Assembly (NCBI GenBank): GCA_030762895.1
Contig: JAUPTC010000020.1
Span: 186,001-250,000 of the forward strand
Source: Sophora flavescens
Taxonomy: Eukaryota > Streptophyta > Magnoliopsida > Fabales > Fabaceae
DNA: 64,000 bases
Reading direction: 5' to 3'
In this document: one piece after another, positions 33,418-45,200 of the stretch
Numbering within the stretch: position 1 is the first letter of the stretch
Layout of the letters: each line of letters opens with the position of its first letter
The notes under the pieces: model-generated
The model's input: only the letters and a program-made list of their open reading frames with translations
Told to the model about the DNA's origin: nothing
Databases searched by the model: none
Program-made: the position numbers and the translations under genes

Positions 33418-33435
33418 TCCCTGGCAGTGGCGCCA
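33418..33435 (-). promoter_or_regulatory. Primer-binding site of element 2
   Basis: Minus-strand TGGCGCCACTGCCAGGGA, 5 bp from the 5' LTR. It matches the tRNA-Asp-type primer site at 15 of 18 positions. Confidence 0.75.
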
Positions 33436-33440
33436 ATTTT

Positions 33441-34706
33441 TGACGCGCTGTCGCACACGGGTCAAAAAGCGAGCGGTTTTATAAAATTTTAGTAGAGCGT
33501 GACAACTCGGATATCGTCTCACAAGGACTCTTGAATTGTTATTTACCACAAAAATCAGTTTTTTTTGGGGGGGGGGGTTGGATTGAAATTCAATTGCAAA
33601 ATAGAGCAATAAGAACAGAGCAAATTAAGAGATTTTCCAATAAGATAAAGACGATTAATCTACTGTTCTCGATTTCCCAACCATCATCAGTTCATATAAA
33701 TTCCAAGCCCTAAGCAGATTATACTCCCCTTTCGGTTGTAGCAACAATTAACAAGCGAAATCGCTACTACGAGATATATGTTCCTAATTCCCGAATTAAG
33801 CAAACGGGGTTAAGCCCTTCGTGAATTAAGCAAACACGAATTGAACACACGCGAATTAAGCAAACGCGATTAATTATAGGAACATAACATCACCGAAATA
33901 GAGCAACACAAACACTATACACTCCTGAATTAAGCAAACAGAAATATATAGCATAGTATTAAAAAGGGAAAAGCAAACAAAACGGGAATTACAGAACCTC
34001 AAGTACGGTGGAAATCGATTACAGTAGACTAATCCAAGAAAATTAGTTCTCCATAGAAACGTAACTCAACTGAAAAATCTGTAAAAACAATGGAAAATGA
34101 AAAGTCCTTTGCAATCTGCCCAGAACAGCAATTTATAACATTCAGGATCAGCGCCTCTCGCGAGGCGAACACTCACTCGCGAGGCGAATCTTATGAAGAA
34201 ATCTGAAACGTTTGGACTTCTCGCGAGGTGAGGAATGGAAGAGTCTTCTTATTACGCCCGTGATGGGCATCAGGGGCTAACCGTGATGCTTTCTGACTTC
34301 CAGGCTCGCGAGGCGAGACATAGTTCGCGGGGCGACACAGAAATCTTGCATTTTTCTGGAACAGTCAGCCTTCCTGCTCGCGAGGCGAGAATAGGATTCG
34401 CGGGGCGAGACAGAGTGAATGACATTCTGCTGTTCAGGCTGGAATTCAGGTTCGCGGGGCGAATACCTCTAGGATTGCAATTTCCCCCGTTTCTTCATTC
34501 TCTGGACTCTAAGTTAACCTGAAAACAATGAAATAGCCATAAGTACTTTATTTGACTCAAAACTGGCTAAATTAACCTAAAAATACTTAAGGGACTCAAA
34601 ATGTTGCTTGAGGACAATCGAGTCTAATTTGGGCGAAACCGAAGTATAATTAGCGCAAAACCACGGTCAACATAGTCATAAAACTAGATGAGCCAGAGGC
34701 TGATCA
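33441..34706 (-). repeat. Right (5') LTR of element 2
   Basis: TGACGCGCTG...CTGATCA. Contains the 228-bp stretch missing from the left LTR, with a long T/G homopolymer (about 33560-33580), a TATAAATT box (34130-34137) and the U3 palindrome cluster (34150-34462). Confidence 0.95.
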
Positions 34707-34711
34707 GATAC
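34707..34711. other. Target-site duplication, element 2 (right)
   Basis: GATAC, identical to 25399-25403. Confidence 0.93.
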
Positions 34712-34750
34712 CTTGTTGGAAAGCTTATTCATAGGCCCTTAATTTGGTCT
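34707..34750 (+). repeat. Last plus-orientation satellite fragment
   Basis: CCTTGTTGGAAAGCTTATTC to AATTTGGTCT, in phase with 25403, then replaced by a 99-bp-type repeat. Confidence 0.88.
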
Positions 34751-34880
34751 TGTTTGATCCTAATAGAGCCCAAATGGACTTTTTAGGTCATATAGGACCT
34801 AACTGGGCCAATTTGTACTTCTTTGGTCCTAATGGAGCACAAATGGACTTGTTTGATCCTAATAGAGCCCAGTTAGGTCC
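34750..34880. repeat. 99-bp repeat at the array polarity switch
   Basis: About 1.3 copies of a 99-bp unit (GTTTGATCCTAATAGAGCCC recurs at 34752 and 34851). The unit is itself built of two similar ~30-bp pieces and one 39-bp piece. Reverse complement of 52446-52750. Satellite orientation changes from plus to minus across it. Confidence 0.88.
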
Positions 34881-36276
34881 TTTATGCACTTGGGCTTAAG
34901 ATTATTAAGTTAGGCCCATTTAAGTGAAGGAATATCATGGACTACGTACTGATCCGCGCCAGAGTACTCGGGACTCGATTTAGCCTTTATTTGGGCTTAA
35001 ATGATAGGGTCATCCGTGCCAGAGTACTCGGGACCCAATTTAGCCTTGATTTTGGTCTAATTTGACAATTATTGTGAAACTTGAAATTGTTGGTCTCTTC
35101 CTTATCTTTCTAGGGACAGCAAGATCACCAAAATCCGAAATCTGTAGCTCAAGTTATGCTCTCCGCAAGGCAACAAGATCAGGAAGAGTGAAAAATCCGA
35201 AAATTAACAATGTTTAGCAATTAAGCCCAATTAAGCCCAATAATGTAATACCAAAAACAATGATTCTAAAAGTTGTCTAATTTCCTTCTCTCTCTAGCTT
35301 GTGCATCTGTAAACTGCTATTTATAATTTTTAATCTCGACCTAACCCAAGACCAAATTAAGGGCCTCTGAATAAGCTTTCCAACAAGGTATCATATGCCT
35401 TAATTGGGCTTAAGATTAGTAGGTTAGGCCCATTTAAGTGAAGGAATATCATGGACTGCGCAATGATCCGCGTCAGAGAACTCGGAACCCAATTTAGCCT
35501 TGATTTTGGAATAATTTGACAATTCTTGTGAACCTGAAATTGTATGTCCCTTCCTTATCTTTCTAGGGACAGCAAGATCACCAAAATCCGATATCTGTAG
35601 CTCTAGTTATACTCTGTACATGGCAACAAGACTGGGATGAGTGAAAAATCCGAAAATTAACAATATTTAGCAATTAAGCCCAATTAAGACCAATAATGTA
35701 AAACCAAAAACAATGATTGTAAAAGTTGAAAAAAGTTCTTCTCTCTCTAGCTTGTGCGGCTGTAAACTGTTATTTATGCTTTTTAATCCCGACCAAACCC
35801 TAGACCAAATTAAGGGCCTCTGAATAAGCTTTCCAACAAGGTTTCGTATGCCTTAATTGGGATTAAGATTAGTAAGTTAGGCCCATTTAAGTGAAGGAAT
35901 ATCATGGACTGCGAACTGATCCGCGCCAGAGTACTCGAGACCCAATTTAGCCTTGATTTTGGAATAATTTGACAATTCTTGTGAACCTGAAATTGTTGGT
36001 CCCTTCCTTATCTTTCTAGGGACAGCAAGATCACCAAAATCCGATATCTGTAGCTCTAGTTATGCTCTGCTCAAGGCAATAAGGACAGGATGAGTGAAAA
36101 ATCCAAAAATTAACAATGTTTAGCAATTAAGCCCAATATTGTAATACCAAAAACAATGATTGTAAAAGTTGTCTAATTTCCTTCTCTCTCTGGCTTGTGC
36201 GGCTGTAAACTGCTATTTATGCTTATTAATCCTGACCTAACCCCTGACCAAATTAAGGGCCTCTGAATAAGCTTTC

Positions 36277-39200
36277 CAACAAGGTATCATATGCCTTAAT
36301 TGGGATTAAGATTAGTAAGTTAGGCCCATTTAAGTGAAGGAATATCGTGGACTGCGCACTGATCCGCGCCAGAGTACTCGGGACCCAATTTAGCCTTGAT
36401 TTTGGTCTAATTTGGCAATTCTTGTGTCACCTGAAATTGTAGGTCTCTTCTTATCTTTCTAGGGACATCAAGATCACCAAAATCCGATATCTGTAGCTCT
36501 AGTTATACTCTGCGCATGGCAAGAAGACTGGGATGAGTGAAAAATCCGAAAATTAACAATGATTAGCAATTAAGCCCAATTAAGACCAATAATGTAAAAC
36601 CAAAAACAATGATTGTAAAAGTTGAAAAAAGTCCTTCTCTCTCTAGCTTGTGCGGCTGTAAACTGCTATTTATGCTTTTTAATCCCGACCTAACCCTAGA
36701 CCAAATTAAGGACCTCTGAATAAGCTTTCCAACAAGGTATCATATGCCTTAATTGGGATTAAGATGAGTAAGTTAGGCCCATTTAAGTGAAGGAACATCG
36801 TGGACTGTGCACTGATCCGCGCCAGAGAACTCGGGACCCAATTTAGCCTTGATTTTGGTCTAATTTGGCAATTCTTGTGTCACCTGAAATTGTAGGTCTC
36901 TTCTTATCTTTCTAGGGACATCAAGATCACCAAAATCCGATATCTGTAGCTCTAGTTATACTCTGCGCATGGCAACAAGACTGGGATGGGTGAAAAATCC
37001 GAAAATTAACTATGTTTAGCAATTAAGTCCAATTAAGCCCAATAATGTAACACCAAAAACAATGATCGTAAAAGTTGTCTAATTTCCTTCTCTCTCTAGC
37101 TTGTGCGACTGTAAACTGCTATTTATGCTTTTTAATCCCGACCTAACCCTACACCAAATTAAGGGCCTCTGAATAAGCTTTCCAACAAGGTTGGGATTAG
37201 TGAAAAATCCGAAAATAAACTATGTTTAGCAATTAAGTCCAATTAAGCCCAATAATGTAAAACCAAAAACAATGACTGTAAAAGTTGCCTTCCTTATCTT
37301 TCTAGGGACAGCAAGATCACCAAAATCCGAAATCTGTAGCTCTAGTTATGCTATGCGCAAAGTAACAAGGTCAGGAAGAGTGAAAAATCCGAAAATTAAC
37401 AATGTTTAGCAAAAACAATGATTGTAAAAGTTGTCTGAATCCGACTCTCTCTGGCTTGTGCGGCTGTAAACTGCTATTTATGCTTATTATTCCTGACGTA
37501 ACCCTAGATCAAATTAAGGGCCTTTCAATAAGCTTTCCAACAAGGTATCATATGCCTTAATTGGCTTAAGATGATTAAGTTAGGCCCATTTAAGTGAAGG
37601 AACATCATGGATCTGCACCGATCGCGCCCAGTGAACTCGGGACCCAATTTGGCCTTGATTTTGGTCTAATTTGACAATTCTTCTGAAACCTGACATTGTA
37701 GGTCTCTTCCTTATCTTTCTAGGGACATCAAAATCACCAAAATCCGATATCTGTAGCTCTAGTTATGCTCTGAGCAATACAACAAGGTCAGGATGAGTGA
37801 AAATTCCGAAAATTCACAATGTTTAGCAATTAAGTCCAATTAAGCCCAATAATGTAAAACCAAAAACAATGATTGTAAAAGTTGTCTAATTTCCTTCTCT
37901 CTCTAGCTTGTGCGGCTGTAAACTGCTATTTATGCTTTTTAATCCCGACCAAACCCTAGACCAAATTAAGGGCCTCTGAATAAGCTTTCCAACAAGGTTT
38001 CGTATGCCTTAATTGGGCTTAAGATTAGTAAGTTAGGCCCATTTAAGTGAAGGAATATCATGGACTGCGAACTGATACATGCCAGAGTACTCGAGACCCA
38101 ATTTAGCCTTGATTTTGGAATAATTTGACAATTCTTGTGAACCTAAAATTGTATGTCCCTTCCTTATCTTTCTAGGGACAGCAAGATCACCAAAATCCGA
38201 TATCTGTAGCTCTAGTTTTGCTCTGCTCAAGGCAATAAGGACAGGATGAGTGAAAAATCCGAAAATTAACAATGTTTAGCAATTAAGCCCAATATTGTAA
38301 TACCAAAAACAATGATTGTAAAAGTTGTCTAATTTCCTTCTCTCTCTGGCTTGTGCGGCTGTAAACTGCTGTTTATGCTTATTAATCCTGACCTAACCCC
38401 TGACCAAATTAAGGGCCTCTGAATAAGCTTTCCAACAAGGTATCATATGCCTTAATTGGGATTAAGATTAGTAAGTTAGGCCCATTTAAGTGAAGGAATA
38501 TCGTGGACTGCGATGTCGATCCGCGCCAGAGTACTCGGGACCCAATTTAGCCTTGATTTTGGTCTAATTTGGCAATTCTTGTGTCACCTGAAATTGTAGG
38601 TCTCTTCTTATCTTTCTAGGGACATCAAGATCACCAAAATCCGATATCTGTAGCTCTAGTTATACTCTGCGCATGGCAAGAAGACTGGGATGAGTGAAAA
38701 ATCCGAAAATTAACAATGATTAGCAATTAAGCCCAATTAAGACCAATAATGTAAAACCAAAAACAATGATTGTAAAAGTTGAAAAAAGTCCTTCTCTCTC
38801 TAGCTTGTGCGGCTGTAAACTGCTATTTATGCTTTTTAATCCCGACCTAACCCTAGACCAAATTAAGGACCTCTGAATAAGCTTTCCAACAAGGTATCAT
38901 ATGCCTTAATTGGGATTAAGATGAGTAAGTTAGGCCCATTTAAGTGAAGGAACATCGTGGACTGTGCACTGATCCGCGCCAGAGAACTCGGGACCCAATT
39001 TAGCCTTGATTTTGGTCTAATTTGGCAATTCTTGTGTCACCTGAAATTGTAGGTCTCTTCTTATCTTTCTAGGGACATCAAGATCACCAAAATCCGATAT
39101 CTGTAGCTCTAGTTATACTCTGCGCATGGCAACAAGACTAGGATGAGTGAAAAATCCGAAAATTAACTATGTTTAGCAATTAAGTCCAATTAAGCCCAAT

Positions 39201-42200
39201 AATGTAAAACCAAAAACAATGATTGTAGAAGTTGTCTAATTTCCTTCTCTCTCTAGCTTGTGCGGCTTTAAACTGCTATTTATGCTTTTTAATCCCGACC
39301 TAACCCTAAACCAAATTAAGGGCCTCTGAATAAGCTTTCCAACAAGGTCGGGATGAGTGAAAAATCCGAAAATTAACTATGTTTAGAAATTAGGTCCAAT
39401 TAAGCCCAATAACGTAAAACCAAAAACAATTATTGTAAAAGTAGCCTTCCTTATCTTTCTAGGGACAGCAAGATCACCGAAATCCGAAATCTGTAGCTCT
39501 AGTTATGCTCTGCACAAGGTAACAAGGTCAGGAAGAGTGAAAAATCCTAAAATTAACAATGTTTAGCAAAAACAATGATTGTAAAAGTTGTCTAAATCTG
39601 ACTCTCTCTGGCTTGTGCGGCTGTAAACTGCTATTTATGCTTATTATTCTTGACGTAACCCTAGACCAAATTAAGGGCCTTTGAATAAGCTTCCCAACAA
39701 GGTATCATATGCCTTAATTGGGCTTAAGATGATTAAGTTAGGCCCATTTAAGTGAAGGAACATCATGGACTGCGCACTGATCGCGCCAGAGAACTCGGGA
39801 CCCAATTTAACCTTGATTTTGGTCTAATTTGACAATTATTGTGAAACCTGACATTGTAGGTCTCTTCCTTATCTTTCTAGGGACATCAAAATCACCAAAA
39901 TCCGATATATGTAGCTCTAGTTATGCTCTGAGCAATACAACAAGGTCAGGATGAGTGAAAATTCCGAAAATTCACAATGTTTAGCAATTAAGTACAATTA
40001 AGACCAATAATGTAAAACCAAAAAACAATGATTGTAAAAGTTGTCTAATTTCCTTCTCTCTCTAGCTTGTGCGGCTGTAAACTGCTATTTATGCTTTTTA
40101 ATCCCGACCTAACTCTAGACCAAATTAAGGGCCTCTGAATAAGCTTTCCAACAAGGTATCATATGCCTTAATTGGGCTTAAGATTAGTAAGTTAGGCCCA
40201 TTTAAGTGAAGGAATATCATGGACTGCGAACTGATCCGTGCCAGAGTACTCGGGACCCAATTTAGCCTTGATTTTGGAATAATTTGACAATTCTTGGGAA
40301 CCTGAAATTGTATGTCCCTTCCTTATCTTTCTAGGGATAGCAAGATCACCAAAATCCGATATCTGTAGCTCTAGTTATACTCTGTGCATGGCAACAAGAC
40401 TGGGACGAGTGAAAAATCTGAAAATTAACAATGTTTAGCAATTAAGCCCAATTAAGACCAATAATGTAAAACCAAAAACAATGATTGTAAAAGTTGAAAA
40501 AAGTCCTTCTCTCTCTAGCTTGTGCGGCTGTAAACTGCTATTTACGCTTTTTAATCCCGACCAAACCCTAGACCAAATTAAGGACCTCTGAATAAGCTTT
40601 CCAACAAGGTATCATATGCCATAATTGGGATTAAGATTAGTAAGTTAGGCCCATTTAAGTGATGGAATATCGTGGACTGCGCACTGATCCGCGCCAGAGT
40701 ACTCGGGACCCAATTTAGCCTTGATTTTGGAATAATTTGACAATTATTTCGGAACCTGAAATTGTTGGTCCCTTCCTTATGTTTCTAGGGACAACAAGAT
40801 CACCAAAATCTGATATATGTAGCTCTAGTTATACTCTGCGCATGCCAACAAGACTGGTATGAGTGAAAAATCCGAAAATTAACAATGTTTAGCAATTAAG
40901 CCCAATTAAGCCCAATAATGTAAAACCAAAAACAATGATTGTAAAAGTTGTAAAAAGTCCTTCTCTCTCTAGCTTGTACGACTGTAAGCTGCTATTTATA
41001 CTTTTTAATCCCGACCTAACCCTAGACCAAATTAAGGGCCTCCGAATAAGCTTTCCAACAAGGTATCATATGCCTTAATTGGGATTAAGATGAGTAAGTT
41101 AGGCCCATTTAAGTGAAGGAACATCGTGGACTGTGCACTGATCCGCGCCAGAGAACTCGGGACCCAATTTAGCCTTGATTTTGGTCTAATTTGGCAATTC
41201 TTGTGTCACCTGAAATTGTAGGTCTCTTCTTATCTTTCTAGGGACATCAAGATCACCAAAATCCGATATCTGTAGCTCTAGTTATACTCTGCGCATGGCA
41301 ACAAGACTGGGATGAGTGAAAAATCCGAAAATTAACTATGTTTAGCAATTAAGTCCAATTAAGCCCAATAATGTAAAACCAAAAACAATGATTGTAAAAG
41401 TTGTCTAATTTCCTTCCCTCTCTAGCTTGTGCGGCTGTAAACTACTATTTATGTTTTTTAATCCCGACCTAACCCTAAACCAAATTAAGGGCCTCTGAAT
41501 AAGCTTTCCAACAAGGTCGGGATGAGTGAAAAATCCGAAAATTAACTATGTTTAGCAATTAAGTCCAATTAAGCCCAATAATGTAAAACCAAAAACAATT
41601 ATTGTAAAAGTTGCCTTCCTTATCTTTCTAGGGACAGCAAGATCACCAAAATCCGAAATCTGTAGCTCTAGTTATGCTCTGCGCAAGGTAACAAGGTCAG
41701 GAAGAGTGAAAAATCCGAAAATTAACAATGTTTAGCAAAAACAATGATTGTAAAAGTTGTCTAAATCCGACTCTCTCTAGCAAGTGCGGCTGTAAACTGC
41801 TATTTATGCTTATTATTCCTGACGTAACCCTAGACCAAATTAAGGGCCTTTGAATAAGCTTTCCAACAAGGTATCATATGCCTTAATTGGGCTTAAGATG
41901 ATTAAGTTAGGCCCATTTAAGTGAAGGAACATCATGGATTTGCACCGATCGCGCTGAGAGAACTCGGGACCCAATTTAACCTTGATTTTGGTCTAATTTG
42001 ACAATTCTTGTGAAACCTGACAGTGTAGGTCTCTTCTTTATCTTTCTAGGGACATCAAAATCACCAAAATCCGATATCTGTAGCTCTATTTATGCTCTGA
42101 GCAATACAACAAGGTCAGGATGAGTTAAAATTCCGAAAATTAACAATGTTTAGCAATTAAGTCCAATTAAGCCCAATAATGTAAAACCAAAAACAATGAT

Positions 42201-45200
42201 TGTAAAAGTTGTCTAATTTCCTTCTCTCTCTAGCTTGTGCGGCTGTAAACTGCTATTTATGCTTTTTAATCCCGACCTAACCCTAGACCAAATTAAGGGC
42301 CTCTGAATAAGCTTTCCAACAAGGTATCATATGCCTTAATTGGGCTTAAGATTAGTAAGTTAGGCCCATTTAACTGAAGGAATATCATGGACTGCGAACT
42401 AATCCGTGCCAGAGTACTCGGGACCCAATTTAGCCTTGATTTTGGAATAATTTGACAATTCTTGTGAACCTGAAATTGTATGTCCCTTCCTTATCTTTCT
42501 AGGGACAACAAGATCACCAAAATCAGATATCTGTAGCTCTAGTTATACTCTGTGCATGGCAACAAGACTGGGATGAGTGAAAAATCCGAAAATTAACAAT
42601 GTTTAGCAATTAAGCCCAATTCAGACCAATAATGTAAAACCAAAAACAATGATTGTAAAAGTTGAAAAAAGTGTTTCTCTCTCTAGCTTGTGCGGCTGTA
42701 AACTGCTATTTATGCTTTTTAATCCCGACCTAACCCTAGACCAAATTAAGGGCCTCTGAATAAGCTTTCCAACAAGGTATCATATGCCTTAATTGGGATT
42801 AAGATTGGTAAGTTATGCCCATTTAAGTGAAGGAATATCGTGGACTGCGCACTGATCCGCGCCAGAGTACTCGGGACCCAATTTAGCCTTGATTTTGGTC
42901 TAATTTGGCAATTCTTGTGTCACCTGAAATTGTAGGTCTCTTCTTATCTTTCTAGGGACATCAAGATCACCAAAATCCGATATCTGTAGCTCTAGTTATA
43001 CTCTGCGCATGGCAAGAAGACTGGGATGAGTGAAAAATCCGAAAATTAACAATGATTAGCAATTAAGCCCAATTAAGACCAATAATGTAAAACCAAAAAC
43101 AATGATTGTAAAAGTTGAAAAAAGTCCTTCTCTCTCTAGCTTGTGCGGCTGTAAACTGCTATTTATGCTTTTTAATCCCGACCTAACCCTAGACCAAATT
43201 AAGGACCTCTGAATAAGCTTTCCAACAAGGTATCATATGCCTTAATTGGGATTAAGATGAGTAAGTTAGGCCCATTTAAGTGAAGGAACATCGTGGACTG
43301 TGCACTGATCCGCGCCAGAGAACTCGGGACCCAATTTAGCCTTGATTTTGGTCTAATTTGGCAATTCTTGTGTCACCTGAAATTGTAGGTCTCTTCTTAT
43401 CTTTCTAGGGACATCAAGATCACCAAAATCCGATATCTGTAGCTCTAGTTATACTCTGCGCATGGCAACAAGACTAGGATGAGTGAAAAATCCGAAAATT
43501 AACTATGTTTAGCAATTAAGTCCAATTAAGCCCAATAATGTAAAACCAAAAACAATGATTGTAGAAGTTGTCTAATTTCCTTCTCTCTCTAGCTTGTGCG
43601 GCTTTAAACTGCTATTTATGCTTTTTAATCCCGACCTAACCCTAAACCAAATTAAGGGCCTCTGAATAAGCTTTCCAACAAGGTCGGGATGAGTGAAAAA
43701 TCCGAAAATTAACTATGTTTAGAAATTAGGTCCAATTAAGCCCAATAACGTAAAACCAAAAACAATTATTGTAAAAGTAGCCTTCCTTATCTTTCTAGGG
43801 ACAGCAAGATCACCGAAATCCGAAATCTGTAGCTCTAGTTATGCTCTGCACAAGGTAACAAGGTCAGGAAGAGTGAAAAATCCTAAAATTAACAATGTTT
43901 AGCAAAAACAATGATTGTAAAAGTTGTCTAAATCTGACTCTCTCTGGCTTGTGCGGCTGTAAACTGCTATTTATGCTTATTATTCTTGACGTAACCCTAG
44001 ACCAAATTAAGGGCCTCTGAATAAGCTTCCCAACAAGGTATCATATGCCTTAATTGGGCTTAAGATGATTAAGTTAGGCCCATTTAAGTGAAGGAACATC
44101 ATGGACTGCGCACTGATCGCGCCAGAGAACTCGGGACCCAATTTAACCATGATTTTGGTCTAATTTGACAATTATTGTGAAACCTGACATTGTAGGTCTC
44201 TTCCTTATCTTTCTAGGGACATCAAAATCACCAAAATCCGATATATGTAGCTCTAGTTATGCTCTGAGCAATACAACAAGGTCAGGAAGAGTGAAAATTC
44301 CGAAAATTCACAATGTTTAGCAATTAAGTCCAATTAAGCCCAATAATGTAAAACCAAAAACAATGATTGTAAAAGTTGTCTAATTTCCTTCTCTCTCTAG
44401 CTTGTGCGGCTGTAAACTGCTATTTATGCTTTTTAATCCCGACCTAACTCTAGACCAAATTAAGGGCCTCTGAATAAGCTTTCCAACAAGGTATCATATG
44501 CCTTAATTGGGCTTAAGATTAGTAAGTTAGGCCCATTTAAGTGAAGGAATATCATGGACTGCGAACTGATCCGTGCCAGAGTACTCGGGACCCAATTTAG
44601 CCTTGATTTTGGAATAATTTGACAATTCTTGTGAACCTGAAATTGTATGTCCCTTCCTTATCTTTCTAGGGATAGCAAGATCACCAAAATCCGATATCTG
44701 TAGCTCTAGTTATACTCTGTGCATGGCAACAAGACTGGGACGAGTGAAAAATCCGAAAATTAACAATGTTTAGCAATTAAGCCCAATTAAGACCAATAAT
44801 GTAAAACCAAAAACAATGATTGTAAAAGTTGAAAAAAGTCCTTCTCTCTCTAGCTTGTGCGGCTGTAAACTGCTATTTACGCTTTTTAATCCCGACCAAA
44901 CCCTAGACCAAATTAAGGACCTCTGAATAAGCTTTCCAACAAGGTATCATATGCCATAATTGGGATTAAGATTAGTAAGTTAGGCCCATTTAAGTGATGG
45001 AATATCGTAGACTGCGCACTGATCCGCGCCAGAGTACTCGGGACCCAATTTAGCCTTGATTTTGGAATAATTTGACAATTATTTCGGAACCTGAAATTGT
45101 TGGTCCCTTCCTTATGTTTCTAGGGACAACAAGATCACCAAAATCTGATATATGTAGCTCTAGTTATACTCTGCGCATGCCAACAAGACTGGTATGAGTG

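Larger units (their letters stand above)
25404..34706 (-). mobile_element. Athila-type Ty3/gypsy LTR retrotransposon, element 2
   Basis: About 9.3 kb, inserted in the plus satellite and transcribed right to left like element 1 but from a different family (LTRs unrelated apart from a shared palindrome fragment). LTRs are 1094 and 1266 bp with TGACGCGCTG...CTGATCA ends. The primer site lies at 33418-33435 and a polypurine tract at the left LTR. Order is gag, protease, RT, RNase H, integrase, with no env-like ORF in the 1.3 kb before the 3' LTR. Gag motifs (FELKSG, LAGEDLHKHLKEF) and pol are typical of the Athila/Calypso group. Gag has frameshifts and an amber codon, the protease active site is changed, but RT-RNase H-integrase is a single long frame. 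Confidence 0.95.

Noticed and set aside
38033..38272. Repeated short ORFs in the satellite (MLIFGFF... and ...LLESLFRGP)
   Set aside because: They begin at TTG rather than ATG in the copies checked, break differently from monomer to monomer, and are explained by the tandem repeat.
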